DNA of 64,000 nucleotides from UBA4722 sp044221135. GTDB lineage: Bacteria > Pseudomonadota > Gammaproteobacteria > DSM-16500. Of this stretch, positions 27,803 through 36,294 are shown one piece after another (the first letter of the stretch is position 1; each line of letters begins with the position of its first letter). The DNA is taken from positions 120,962-184,961 of the forward strand of contig JBGAPT010000002.1 of NCBI GenBank assembly GCA_044221135.1, read 5' to 3'. Below the pieces are notes generated by a model. That model worked only from the letters and a program-made list of their open reading frames with translations, had not been told where the DNA came from and made no database searches. A program made the translations under genes and the position numbers.

Positions 27803-28569
27803 ACTTGCTCCACATTCTCGTTTAACCAGCCATATCCTTTTTCTTCTAATTCCAGCGCAAGTTCTTTACCGCCTGATTTAATGATTTGGCCTTTAACCAT
27901 CACATGCACTACATCCGGCACAATATAACTTAATAATCTTTGATAGTGCGTCACAACAACAATACTACGTTTTGGATCACGCAAACTATTCACGCCCTTA
28001 GCTACACTCTGCAACGCATCAATATCCAATCCAGAGTCTGTTTCATCTAAAATGGCAAGCTTGGGCTCCAGCATCAACATTTGTAAAATTTCATTTCGCT
28101 TTTTTTCCCCTCCAGAGAAACCTTCATTCACTGCACGGCTTAAAAATTTTTCGTCCATTCCCACTTCTTTCATTTTACTTTTTATTAGCGTTAAAAAATC
28201 CATCGCATCGAGTGGCGGCAATTGGCGATGCTTACGCACACTGTTCACAGCCGCTTTTAAAAAATACATGTTATTGACCCCGGGAATTTCTATAGGATAC
28301 TGAAAAGCCAAAAATAAACCCTCTGTTGCACGTGCTTCAGGCGCTAAATCCATTAAGTTTTGCCCATCCAGCCATATTTCACCTTGCGTAATTTGGTAAT
28401 CTTCACGACCCGCTAATATATTCGCCAGCGTACTTTTGCCGGAACCATTCGGTCCCATAATGGCATGAACCTCTCCAGATTTAATATGTAGATCAATCCC
28501 ACGCAGTATTGATTTTGTTTTTTGTTTTTCATCTTGAATAGCTGCATGTAAATTTTTGATAATCAGCAT
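27799..28569 (-). CDS. sufC: SUF ATPase SufC
   Basis: ABC-type ATPase that drives conformational change of SufB-SufD. 256 residues. Walker A GPNGSGKSTL near residue 39, signature FSGGEKKRNEILQ, Walker B LAILDETDSGLDIDAL, and switch histidine in VVVTHYQRLL. No membrane segments, as expected. Shares its last base with the sufD overlap region and starts directly after sufB. Confidence 0.98.
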   Translation of the reverse strand: MLIIKNLHAAIQDEKQKTKSILRGIDLHIKSGEVHAIMGPNGSGKSTLANILAGREDYQITQGEIWLDGQNLMDLAPEARATEGLFLAFQYPIEIPGVNNMYFLKAAVNSVRKHRQLPPLDAMDFLTLIKSKMKEVGMDEKFLSRAVNEGFSGGEKKRNEILQMLMLEPKLAILDETDSGLDIDALQSVAKGVNSLRDPKRSIVVVTHYQRLLSYIVPDVVHVMVKGQIIKSGGKELALELEEKGYGWLNENVEQV

Positions 28570-30017
28570 TAGCCAACACTCCCCTCTAAACTCACTTCTA
28601 ATAATTTTTGCGCTTCAACAGCAAATTCCATCGGCAATTCATTAAATACACGTTTACAAAAACCATTCACGATCATACAAACCGCATCTTCCATACTTAA
28701 GCCACGTTGACGACAATAAAATAACTGATCGGCACCAATTTTTGAGGTATAGGCTTCATGCTCTATTTGTGCAGTCGGATTTTTCACTTCAATATAGGGA
28801 AACGTATGTGCGCCGCACGTATCGCCAAGCAGAAGCGATTCGCATTGCGTATAATTGCGGGCATACTGCGCCTGCGGCAATACGCGTACCAGACCACGAT
28901 ATGTATTTTGGCCAAATCCTGCCGAAATCCCTTTTGAAATAATAGTGCTTCGTGTATTTTTACCTATATGAATCATCTTCGTACCCGTGTCTGCTTGCTG
29001 ATGATGATTCGTCAATGCCACAGAATAAAATTCACCTACTGAATAATCGCCCTGCAAAATCACACTGGGATATTTCCAGGTAATAGCCGATCCTGTTTCA
29101 ATCTGCGTCCAAGAAATCTTTGAGTGCTTCCCGCGACAAGCGCCGCGCTTAGTGACAAAATTATAAATACCACCACGGCCTTTTTCATCTCCAGGATACC
29201 AGTTTTGCACGGTAGAATATTTAATTTCCGCATTATCTAACGCCACTAATTCAACAACAGCCGCATGCAATTGATTTTCATCACGCATTGGCGCAGTACA
29301 TCCCTCCAAATAGCTCACATGACTATCCGCATCAGCAATAATCAGTGTACGTTCAAACTGGCCTGTATTAGCTGCATTAATACGAAAATACGTTGACAAT
29401 TCCATAGGACAACGCACCCCTTTAGGGATATAAACAAAAGAACCATCACTAAAAACCGCTGAATTAAGTGTTGCAAAAAAATTATCTCGAAATGGCACCA
29501 CAGTGCCTAAATATTTTTCCACTAACTCTGGATGCTCTTGCACCGCCTCAGAAAAAGAACAAAATAAGACACCTGCCTCAGCCAATTTTGTTTTAAATGT
29601 CGTTGCAACTGACACACTATCAAATACAGCATCGACCGCCACACCTGCTAATCGACTTTGTTCATGTAATGGAATACCTAATTTTTTATAAGTTTCTAAC
29701 AACTTGGGATCCACTTCTTCTAAATTTTTAGGCCCTTCTTTTTTAACTTTAGGTGCGGAATAATAAATAATATTCTGGTAGTCGATCTCTGGAAAATTGA
29801 CATGTGCCCATTGTGGTGGTGATAACGTCAGCCAATGTTGATAAGCGCGCAATCGCCATTGCAGCATAAATTCAGGTTCATTTTTAAGTTTAGAAATATT
29901 CCGAATAACCGCCTCCGATAAACCAGGCGCAAACGTATCCGACTCAATCGCTGTGATAAAGCCATATTGATAATTTTTATTCACTATTTGTTTTAAATAT
30001 TGATTACTCATGCACAA
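28569..30017 (-). CDS. sufB: Fe-S scaffold protein SufB
   Basis: Main scaffold on which the cluster is built. 482 residues. Typical motifs are GLSEAVIRNIS, APKVKKEGPKNLEEVDP, SDGSFVYIPKGVRCPMELST, YLEGCTAPMRDENQLHAAVV (20 residues), SKISWTQIETGSAITWKYPS and the C-terminal CESLLLGDTCGAHTFPYIEV with the cluster cysteine. Overlaps the regulator gene by 14 nt. Confidence 0.98.
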   Translation of the reverse strand: MCMSNQYLKQIVNKNYQYGFITAIESDTFAPGLSEAVIRNISKLKNEPEFMLQWRLRAYQHWLTLSPPQWAHVNFPEIDYQNIIYYSAPKVKKEGPKNLEEVDPKLLETYKKLGIPLHEQSRLAGVAVDAVFDSVSVATTFKTKLAEAGVLFCSFSEAVQEHPELVEKYLGTVVPFRDNFFATLNSAVFSDGSFVYIPKGVRCPMELSTYFRINAANTGQFERTLIIADADSHVSYLEGCTAPMRDENQLHAAVVELVALDNAEIKYSTVQNWYPGDEKGRGGIYNFVTKRGACRGKHSKISWTQIETGSAITWKYPSVILQGDYSVGEFYSVALTNHHQQADTGTKMIHIGKNTRSTIISKGISAGFGQNTYRGLVRVLPQAQYARNYTQCESLLLGDTCGAHTFPYIEVKNPTAQIEHEAYTSKIGADQLFYCRQRGLSMEDAVCMIVNGFCKRVFNELPMEFAVEAQKLLEVSLEGSVG

Positions 30018-30468
30018 TGCCTTTTACTGTCACTGGAATACCTTTTAATGTCACGGCTTTCCTGGCGAGGGGGTGCATCATATCATGTAAGGTTAGCCCT
30101 GCTAACATTGAAAAAATCATTTTATTAATCGCCCGCCAATTTTCCTTAATCGTACAAAATGAATCGAGGGCACATGTCGTTATGGATGCACAACACTCCG
30201 TCACTGCCAACTCACCTTCAATGGCAGCGACCACTTCTGCTACTGTCAAATCTGTAGCTTTTTTTTCCAATTTATAACCACCCCCTTGGCCTCTAAATGA
30301 AGTAACCAAGCCTGCTTCTGCTAATATTTTCAATAGCTTACTAACAGTCGGCAAAGCAAGACGTGTCTGTTTAGCAATTCCCGCCGCGCTCATCACGCTC
30401 TCCGTACCCAGAGCCAATCGACTTAAAATAATAAATGCATAATCAGTTAACTTGCTTATCCGCAACAT
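30004..30468 (-). CDS. sufR: Rrf2-family regulator of the SUF operon
   Basis: 154 residues. The N-terminal winged helix reads LRISKLTDYAFIILSRLA, with AAGIAKQTRLALPTVSKLLK and SFRGQGGGYKLEKKATDLT. Cysteines in ECCASITTCALDSFC (residues about 91-105) could hold an Fe-S cluster that reports cluster status, as in IscR. It is the first gene of the leftward SUF operon and probably controls it. Exact DNA site and the true subfamily are inferred from position. Confidence 0.92.
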   Translation of the reverse strand: MLRISKLTDYAFIILSRLALGTESVMSAAGIAKQTRLALPTVSKLLKILAEAGLVTSFRGQGGGYKLEKKATDLTVAEVVAAIEGELAVTECCASITTCALDSFCTIKENWRAINKMIFSMLAGLTLHDMMHPLARKAVTLKGIPVTVKGIVHE

Positions 30469-30486
30469 TGTTCTTTACCTTAAATA

Positions 30487-30523
30487 CCCTAAGGGGTTTA
30501 TACAGTACCATATTAGTACTAAT
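30487..30523 (-). promoter_or_regulatory. Candidate SUF operon promoter/operator
   Basis: On the minus strand, just before the regulator gene, the palindrome CCCCTTAGGG lies at 30487-30496 next to TATAAA (30497-30502), a possible -10. A second palindrome TTAGTACTAA lies at 30513-30522. Palindromes overlapping a promoter suit autoregulation by the Rrf2 protein. No good -35 box is visible, which would fit an activated or weak promoter. Assignment is by position only. Confidence 0.35.
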
Positions 30524-30635
30524 TTATGCAAATAACGGGTGTGTGGCTTTACCTTGCTTGTAAAATTTTGTGATTGAGGTACTCTTACATTTATTATTTA
30601 TTTAAAAAATAAGTACAAAATAAGAGGAAAAGAAA

Positions 30636-31133
30636 ATGAAAAAGCTCATACTTATGCTACTTCTTATCACTTTTTCTAGCACTTTCGCTGATATTATCCA
30701 CTGCCCTACATCAGATAATTATTCTTTTAATGGAAAACAATGGGAAATCAGCGTAGAAAGAGAAGAAAATCCTGACCATTGCACCGAATTTGCGCCTCCA
30801 TCCGATTGTATTCCCACTAATAAACCTTTTAAATATGACCCTGCTACAAAAAAAATAGAACAAAGTACTAGCTCAATCGACGCTATCACATTCTCTTATA
30901 CCGAGGCTCATGTAGTACTTAATGAAAATAGAATCACACTTCAATGTAATGGACAATATTCATCGCAGGAATCTGGTAATTACACTTGGGATCGGGGCCG
31001 TTGGCGCTTTAACGTGAAAAACTCAATGGAAGCTAAATTATTACTTAATGATGCTTATAAAAAATGTGAAGCCTCATCAGATAACACATCATTTAATTGC
31101 GAGCCTGCATCTCATGGATTTAATGTTTCTTAA
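30636..31133 (+). CDS. Small secreted protein of unknown function
   Basis: 165 residues, not recognised. A clear signal peptide (residues 1-18, ending STFA) is followed by a mature protein with eight cysteines (for example IHCPTS, DHCTEF, SDCIPT, LQCNGQ, KKCEAS, FNCEPA), suggesting disulfides formed in the periplasm; dsbB is in the window. AGAGGAAAAG precedes the ATG. It is read away from the SUF operon and lies 15 nt before folB, which may be chance. Could be a Legionellales-specific envelope or secreted protein. Confidence 0.75.
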   Translation: MKKLILMLLLITFSSTFADIIHCPTSDNYSFNGKQWEISVEREENPDHCTEFAPPSDCIPTNKPFKYDPATKKIEQSTSSIDAITFSYTEAHVVLNENRITLQCNGQYSSQESGNYTWDRGRWRFNVKNSMEAKLLLNDAYKKCEASSDNTSFNCEPASHGFNVS

Positions 31134-31148
31134 GGATTTTATTTTTAT

Positions 31149-31520
31149 ATGAAAAATCGCACCCGCATTACTTTGCATCAGCTCGAGCTCACTCTCTCGT
31201 TAGGTGCATCGGATGCTGAACGTTCACAACCACAGACGGTACAGCTTGATATTGATATCGATTTTCAAACTCCGCCTCAAGCCTGCCTCACCGATCAACT
31301 TCATGATACCTGTTGTTACGACTCGCTCATTCAACGCATTGCAGCTGAGATCATGCCTCGTTCATTTCATTTACTCGAACATCTTGCACACGAAATTTAT
31401 CAATTAATAAAACGTGCTTTGACACAGCCCATTTTAGTTCATGTTAAAGTGACAAAAAAACCCTTATTATCCACTGCACTGATTATTACAGGTGCAAGCT
31501 TTTGTTACGGAGATACCTAA
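31149..31520 (+). CDS. folB: Dihydroneopterin aldolase
   Basis: Cleaves 7,8-dihydroneopterin to hydroxymethyl-dihydropterin and glycolaldehyde in folate synthesis. 123 residues. The family signature is visible in LELTLSLGASDAERSQPQ, VQLDIDIDF, CCYDSLIQRI and FHLLEHLAHEI, ending with VKVTKKPLL. Its stop codon touches the folKP start, so the two are translationally coupled. Confidence 0.93.
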   Translation: MKNRTRITLHQLELTLSLGASDAERSQPQTVQLDIDIDFQTPPQACLTDQLHDTCCYDSLIQRIAAEIMPRSFHLLEHLAHEIYQLIKRALTQPILVHVKVTKKPLLSTALIITGASFCYGDT

Positions 31521-32858
31521 TTGGTCATTCTAGGTTTAGGCACAAATCTCGGCGATCGATTGGCCAACTTACGTCAAGCGTTCCATTTAATTAAAAAAAT
31601 TCCCCATTTTTCTATATTACAGGTATCTCCTATTTATATTTCCGATGCACTCTTGCCAGAAAACGCGCCCATTGCATGGAACAAACCGCATCTTAATTTA
31701 GCGTTGCGTTGTGAAACACAATTGACTCCCTTGGAATTACTACAACAAACTAAAAAAATCGAAAAACACTTCAAGAGTGCTGAAAAAGCACATTGGGAAC
31801 CACGCATCATTGATATTGATTTATTAGCATGGGATGATTTAATACATTATGACAATGCCCTGCATATTCCACATGAACAGTTGCACAAAAGACCTTTTGC
31901 GCTATGGCCATTCGCTGACGTAGCACCGCGTTGGTCTTATCCATTACCTGGCCCAATGCAAGGAAAAACAGCCAGCGAACTCGCTGCATGCTGGGGTTCA
32001 AGGTTTACAGGCACTGCGCCCTTACAGACTAGACAAATTTCACAACGCATCGATACACCGCAATGGGTTGGTATTGTAAATCTCACACCCGATTCATTTT
32101 CAGGTGACGGTATACTGGATAATGAACTAAGCACATGGCATCACATACAACATTTAGTCCATACTGGCGCAGAAGTTCTTGATTTTGGCGCTGAAGCGAC
32201 GGGGCCTAATGCAACACCTTTGCATCCTGATGAAGAATGGAAACGTTTAAGCCCTGTGTTAATTAAAACACTCGCTGAAAAAACAAATCTATTCATTCCT
32301 CCCAAAATAAGCGTCGATACACGCCATGCTATCGTTGCTGAAAAAGCATTAGCGCTCGGTGTAGACTGGATTAATGATGTCAGCGGCTTAGATAATCCTG
32401 CTATGCGTCGCCTGATCAGCACAAATCAATGTGATATTGTTTTCATGCATCATTTAGGCATCCCTGCAAATAAAACTCACCATTTACCTTTAAATCAAGA
32501 CCCGACTCATCTCGTTTTTCAATGGGCAGAGCAACGTATTGCCGAATTAGAAAAAGCGGGCATTGCCCATTCGCGCTTAATTTTTGATCCCGGCATAGGC
32601 TATGGGAAAACAGCCGAGCAATCCTTAGAAATTATAAAAAATATACGTTTATTTCATAAATTAGGGATTCGTTTATTAGTAGGCCATTCACGTAAATCAT
32701 TCTTAACACAATTTACTACACAACCCGCCATCAAACGCGATCTCGAAACAATGCTTATTTCTCAGTATTTGGCTAATCAATCTGTAGATTATTTACGTGT
32801 ACACGATGTAGAAATAAATACACGCGGGTTACGTATTGCAAAAGAAATGTTTATATAA
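31521..32858 (+). CDS. folKP: Bifunctional HPPK / dihydropteroate synthase (FolK-FolP fusion)
   Basis: One 445-residue chain carries two consecutive folate enzymes. Residues about 1-150 are the pyrophosphokinase: VILGLGTNLGDR, NLALRCETQLTPLELL and WEPRIIDIDLLAW. Residues about 175-445 are dihydropteroate synthase: GIVNLTPDSFSGDG, DFGAEATGPNATPLHPDEEW (20 residues), ISVDTRHAIVAEKAL, WINDVSG, FDPGIGYGKTAEQS, GHSRKSF and the terminal RVHDVEINTRG. The start is a TTG directly after the folB stop. Such fusions are common in eukaryotes and chlamydiae but unusual in gammaproteobacteria. FolC is encoded at 34 kb. Confidence 0.94.
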   Translation: MVILGLGTNLGDRLANLRQAFHLIKKIPHFSILQVSPIYISDALLPENAPIAWNKPHLNLALRCETQLTPLELLQQTKKIEKHFKSAEKAHWEPRIIDIDLLAWDDLIHYDNALHIPHEQLHKRPFALWPFADVAPRWSYPLPGPMQGKTASELAACWGSRFTGTAPLQTRQISQRIDTPQWVGIVNLTPDSFSGDGILDNELSTWHHIQHLVHTGAEVLDFGAEATGPNATPLHPDEEWKRLSPVLIKTLAEKTNLFIPPKISVDTRHAIVAEKALALGVDWINDVSGLDNPAMRRLISTNQCDIVFMHHLGIPANKTHHLPLNQDPTHLVFQWAEQRIAELEKAGIAHSRLIFDPGIGYGKTAEQSLEIIKNIRLFHKLGIRLLVGHSRKSFLTQFTTQPAIKRDLETMLISQYLANQSVDYLRVHDVEINTRGLRIAKEMFI

Positions 32859-32908
32859 AAAAGTACAAAGGCTGTTGAGAAAGAAGTATATGGGCAACAG
32901 ATAAAAAA

Positions 32909-32950
32909 ATTAGCTACGGCAACAACGAAGCCGCTGTTGCCGTAGCTAAT
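32909..32950 (-). terminator. Terminator between folKP and the propeller gene
   Basis: Perfect 16-nt inverted repeat, arms 32909-32924 and 32935-32950, with a 10-nt loop. On the minus strand it is followed by seven T residues (32902-32908), so it is an intrinsic terminator for the leftward gene at 32968; it may also stop folKP transcripts. Confidence 0.85.
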
Positions 32951-32967
32951 CAAAAAGCTCTACTGTA

Positions 32968-34038
32968 TCAAGAAACTCCTAGTAAATTAATTGGTTTGCT
33001 AATAAGTCCAATATCTGTTCCCAGGTAAATAATACCTGCATCCTCATCAAGATAAACACGAGTCACCGGAGTCATCCGCCCTCTATTATCGTTCAATTTC
33101 AATGCATTCCTACTGATATGAGAAAAAGAATAATGATCTGATTCACTGTTATCTTTCTCCCCTATTACTAAACCAGAATTAAGGTCGTCGTGGCAATCTC
33201 TGTTACTATTTTGTGTTCCTATATACATTCTCCCTGTATTATTACTGACAGCTATACTATTTATCTGGTAGTTGCTTAACCCTGCAGCAGTAAAGGCATA
33301 ATCACCTGTACTGTCTATTTTTCCTATAAATAAATCATTGTCCGTTCCAGCATAGATGACTCCTTGATCATCCACATAGAGACTTACTATTTTTTTATCT
33401 TTTAGCTTTACACTTCCAATAAAGTTATATTCACCATATGCATTTTTCTTTCCTATAAATAAACCATTATCTGTCCCTGCATAAATTGTTTCCTTCGCAT
33501 CGACATACATACTTCGCATGTCCCAGAATTTACTTATTTTGTCGAAGGAAAATGTAGTCGGATTACCAAAATGATAGTGTGCTTGCAGCATGTACAAGCC
33601 ATCACATGCACCTGCATAAACTGATCCTTTTCTATCTATGTAGCTAAATGTGTCACAATCCGAAGTAGTTGCCCGATTTATTGTAAATAATGTAAAGGGA
33701 TTTTTCTGATCCATTTTTCCACTAAGCACCATACCGTAGCGTGTTCCTACATATATTGTTCCATCAGTAGCAATAGCAATATTCTTTCTACCATTATTAA
33801 AATCAAAACCGTCATCAGTTCTATGAGGAAGGCTTGTATATGTTTGCGCATTTTTCGTTTTTGTAAAAACCTCAGTGTCCGTAACTACATACAGCACATC
33901 GTTTTTTATACTGATGTCCTGGATATAGTGAAAAAAACCAAGAGAAAGATCAGATGGATCATCTGCAGTAGCTAATACAGAAAAAATAGTAAAGAAAGAG
34001 CCTAATAAAATATGGAAAATCAGTTTGAATTTTTTCAT
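32968..34038 (-). CDS. Secreted beta-propeller repeat protein
   Basis: 356 residues with a signal peptide (residues 1-25, ending VLATA). The mature part is made of about seven repeats of roughly 40-50 residues built on the pattern IYAGTDNGLFIGK: VLYVVTDTEVF, IYVGTRYGMVLSGK, VYAGACDGLYML, IYAGTDNGLFIGK, IYAGTDNDLFIGK, MYIGTQNS and IYLGTDIGLIS. This suggests a seven-bladed propeller of the two-component-regulator type, here without any regulator domain. Function unknown; a binding protein in the periplasm or outside is likely. Two repeats are almost identical, hinting at recent internal duplication. Confidence 0.75.
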   Translation of the reverse strand: MKKFKLIFHILLGSFFTIFSVLATADDPSDLSLGFFHYIQDISIKNDVLYVVTDTEVFTKTKNAQTYTSLPHRTDDGFDFNNGRKNIAIATDGTIYVGTRYGMVLSGKMDQKNPFTLFTINRATTSDCDTFSYIDRKGSVYAGACDGLYMLQAHYHFGNPTTFSFDKISKFWDMRSMYVDAKETIYAGTDNGLFIGKKNAYGEYNFIGSVKLKDKKIVSLYVDDQGVIYAGTDNDLFIGKIDSTGDYAFTAAGLSNYQINSIAVSNNTGRMYIGTQNSNRDCHDDLNSGLVIGEKDNSESDHYSFSHISRNALKLNDNRGRMTPVTRVYLDEDAGIIYLGTDIGLISKPINLLGVS

Positions 34039-34189
34039 ACAAATCCTCGTTTTTAAGCGGATAAAATCGTTATCCTTTTACCCATTAATGGATACGCATT
34101 GTACTATAAGAATAAAAAAGATACAAATACAAATCCCTATTCCTGGCTTCCCCAAAGTACCTCCCAAACTGGCCTCTTTTTATTTTTAA

Positions 34190-35479
34190 TTAGCAGGTTA
34201 GCGCAGCATTGTGTATTTTATTTTCTGTCTCGGTTTCAGCCACCGTGCGAAATGAACCAAAAATAACAACTCGATCACGCATCCTCTGCTCAGCATGCCT
34301 TAAACTAATACTCGCCTTTTGCATCGCAAACTTTTTTGCCTCTTTAATAGAGCTGCAAAAAGTAACATTAGTCAAATTTAACTTTCTAAAACAATATGCC
34401 AATACTTCATGCGATGCTTTACGCTCAGTATCCAAAGGCGCTACATACCAATGATCTACAACTGATTGAATAACTTGTATCGTTTCAATAATATCTTTAT
34501 CTACTAACATAGAAAAAACAGCATACGTTTTACCCATACAAGGATTTTTATATAAATGTCTTCTTAACAATTCAACAGCAGCAGGATTATGTGATACATC
34601 CAAAATACGCGTGATATCATCCGAAATCACTTGAACACGTCCAGGTAGCGTTACTTTCATTAAACCCAATTCAATTGCATCACGTCGCACAGGTAATTTT
34701 TTTTGTAATAATTCAATCACCATCAATACCGTTGACATATTCTGTATAGCTAAAGATGACAACGGCAAATGATCTAATCTTGTCTCTGCACTACACCAAT
34801 CCCAACTTCGTTTTTTCTCAACAAATTTAAATTGTTGCCCTTGAAAAAATAAAGGCGTATTCAATAAATTAGCATATTGCAATACAGAATCGGGAGGCTG
34901 AAAATCACCATAAACAGCCGGTTGATGAGATCGAAAAATACCTGCTTTTTCATACCCAATCGCATCACGCGTTTTACCTAACCACTCAACATGATCAATC
35001 CCAATACTTGTAATAACCGCTATATCAGCAGATATCGCATTCACAGCATCCAATCGACCACCCATCCCTACTTCTAAAATCCAAAGATCCAAGTTCTCTT
35101 TTTTAAAAATAACCAATGCAGCCAACGCCCCAAACTCAAATGACGTTAAAGTAATTTGACCACACGCTTTTGTAACCTTTTCAAAAGCATCGCACAATAA
35201 AGAATCAGAAACAGCTTCACCCTGTAACCGCACTTGCTCGTTATAACAAAATAAAAAAGGCGTTGTGAACGCACCCACTTTATAACCAGCTGCCAACATA
35301 ATGGCTTCTATTCCCGCAACACAAGAACCTTTACCATTGGTCCCTGCAACCGTTACCACTGTACACCCTGGCTTTAATAATCCTAATTTTTCAGCTACTT
35401 GTGCTGTACGCTCCAGCCCAAAATCCATTTCCTTGGTATGTAACAATTTAATCCAGCCCAACCATTCAATTAAATTCAT
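34190..35479 (-). CDS. folC: Dihydrofolate synthase / folylpolyglutamate synthase
   Basis: Adds glutamate to dihydropteroate and lengthens folate polyglutamate tails. 429 residues of the Mur-ligase fold: the P-loop VTVAGTNGKGSCVAGIE near residue 45, TTPFLFCYNEQVRL, LEVGMGGRLDAVNAI, TSIGIDHVEWLG, and DVSHNPAAVELL. It is usually next to accD and dedD-like genes; here it borders the candidate origin. It reads away from rpmH. Confidence 0.95.
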   Translation of the reverse strand: MNLIEWLGWIKLLHTKEMDFGLERTAQVAEKLGLLKPGCTVVTVAGTNGKGSCVAGIEAIMLAAGYKVGAFTTPFLFCYNEQVRLQGEAVSDSLLCDAFEKVTKACGQITLTSFEFGALAALVIFKKENLDLWILEVGMGGRLDAVNAISADIAVITSIGIDHVEWLGKTRDAIGYEKAGIFRSHQPAVYGDFQPPDSVLQYANLLNTPLFFQGQQFKFVEKKRSWDWCSAETRLDHLPLSSLAIQNMSTVLMVIELLQKKLPVRRDAIELGLMKVTLPGRVQVISDDITRILDVSHNPAAVELLRRHLYKNPCMGKTYAVFSMLVDKDIIETIQVIQSVVDHWYVAPLDTERKASHEVLAYCFRKLNLTNVTFCSSIKEAKKFAMQKASISLRHAEQRMRDRVVIFGSFRTVAETETENKIHNAALTC

Positions 35480-35766
35480 CCCTCACCCCAACAAACTGTT
35501 TGCAACCTCTGATCAAGCTCAACATTGTCTGTGTATAACCTTTAAAAAACAACCCAAGTCCTTTTTTATCCACATGAGTACATTTCTCAACACAATAACC
35601 TAAGCAATTTTCCACAGCTTTATACATCCATAACGCTATGAATAAAAATAAAAATAACACGTTTTCCACAGAAAATCCTTCCTATATAAATAAAAGCTAC
35701 AAAATAAGGAATATATATAAAAGATTTAATATTATTAAGCGCAGACAGCCCTATAAATCAAACAAT
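35480..35766. other. oriC: Candidate replication origin (oriC) with DnaA boxes
   Basis: The gap between folC and rpmH has no credible gene. It holds four DnaA-box-like 9-mers: TTATACACA on the minus strand at 35530-35538, a perfect TTATCCACA at 35566-35574, and TTTTCCACA at 35608-35616 and 35662-35670. Very AT-rich tracts, possible unwinding elements, lie at 35640-35660 and 35690-35740. Genes diverge from it on both sides: folC leftwards and rpmH-rnpA-yidC-mnmE rightwards. The gap before dnaA at 56.2-56.4 kb has no such boxes. An origin beside rpmH is known in other gammaproteobacteria. GC skew would decide. Confidence 0.6.
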
Positions 35767-35795
35767 TTGACAACCGACTCAATGCTACCTATCAT
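35767..35795 (+). promoter_or_regulatory. Sigma-70 promoter of rpmH
   Basis: Consensus TTGACA at 35767-35772 and TATCAT at 35790-35795 with a 17-nt spacer, ending 41 nt before the rpmH ATG. Likely drives the whole rpmH-rnpA-yidD-yidC-mnmE run. Confidence 0.8.
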
Positions 35796-35836
35796 TAGCT
35801 CCCTGATTTTAAAGATTAGTTAAGGGTAGGAATCTC

Positions 35837-35932
35837 ATGAAAAGAACATATCAACCCAGTGCGATTAAACGTAAAAGAACACACGGCTTCAGAGCTCGTA
35901 TGGCAACTAAAAATGGCCGTGCTGTCATTAAC
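35837..35932 (+). CDS. rpmH: Ribosomal protein L34, cut by an assembly gap
   Basis: The first 32 codons give MKRTYQPSAIKRKR and then THGFRARMATKNGRAVIN, the unmistakable L34 start; full L34 is about 44 residues. Four N (35933-35936) interrupt it. Read through, a stop would come two codons later, so the true gap must be longer than four bases or the tail is lost. L34 sits in the large ribosomal subunit near the start of rnpA, the usual partner. AGGAATCTC precedes the ATG. Confidence 0.93.
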
Positions 35933-35936
35933 NNNN
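35933..35936. other. Assembly gap (NNNN)
   Basis: Four undetermined bases. About ten codons of rpmH, and perhaps the true start of rnpA, are missing, so the length is nominal. Confidence 0.95.
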
Positions 35937-35952
35937 AATAAACAAAAACAAC

Positions 35953-36294
35953 TTGAGTTTTCCTCGTAGCCATAGACTCATTACAAAAGCAGACTTTAAA
36001 TCTATATTTGATAAATCAAGGAAGATAAGTCAACACTGCTTACTTATCCTATTTAAACCAAATCAAAAATCCAATGCAAGACTAGGATTAGTGATAGGAA
36101 AACGTACCATCAATAGTGCTGTAATTAGAAATAGAACAAAACGTATACTACGAGATAGTTTCAGGCAAAATCAAGAAAAGTTAGCAGGGTTAGATATCAT
36201 TATTATTGCTAGACAACAATGTGATAAATTAAATAAGCAAAAATTACGCGAAGGCATAGATCAATTGTGGGAAAAATTATTAGCGCTTTCTTAA
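35953..36294 (+). CDS. rnpA: Ribonuclease P protein component
   Basis: Protein cofactor that helps the RnpB RNA remove 5' leaders of pre-tRNAs. Visible are LSFPRSHRLITKADF near the start, RLGLVIGKRTINSAVIRNR and the RNR-containing central cleft motif RNRTKRILRDSFR, then LDIIIIARQ. From the TTG at 35953 it has 113 residues. The frame is open leftward into the NNNN gap, so the real start may be a few codons upstream. Overlaps yidD by 28 nt. Confidence 0.93.
   Translation: MSFPRSHRLITKADFKSIFDKSRKISQHCLLILFKPNQKSNARLGLVIGKRTINSAVIRNRTKRILRDSFRQNQEKLAGLDIIIIARQQCDKLNKQKLREGIDQLWEKLLALS

Noticed and set aside
35638..35823. 61-codon frame MNKNKNN... in the origin region
   Set aside because: Made almost only of Asn, Lys, Ile and Ser from AT-rich DNA and covers the rpmH promoter.
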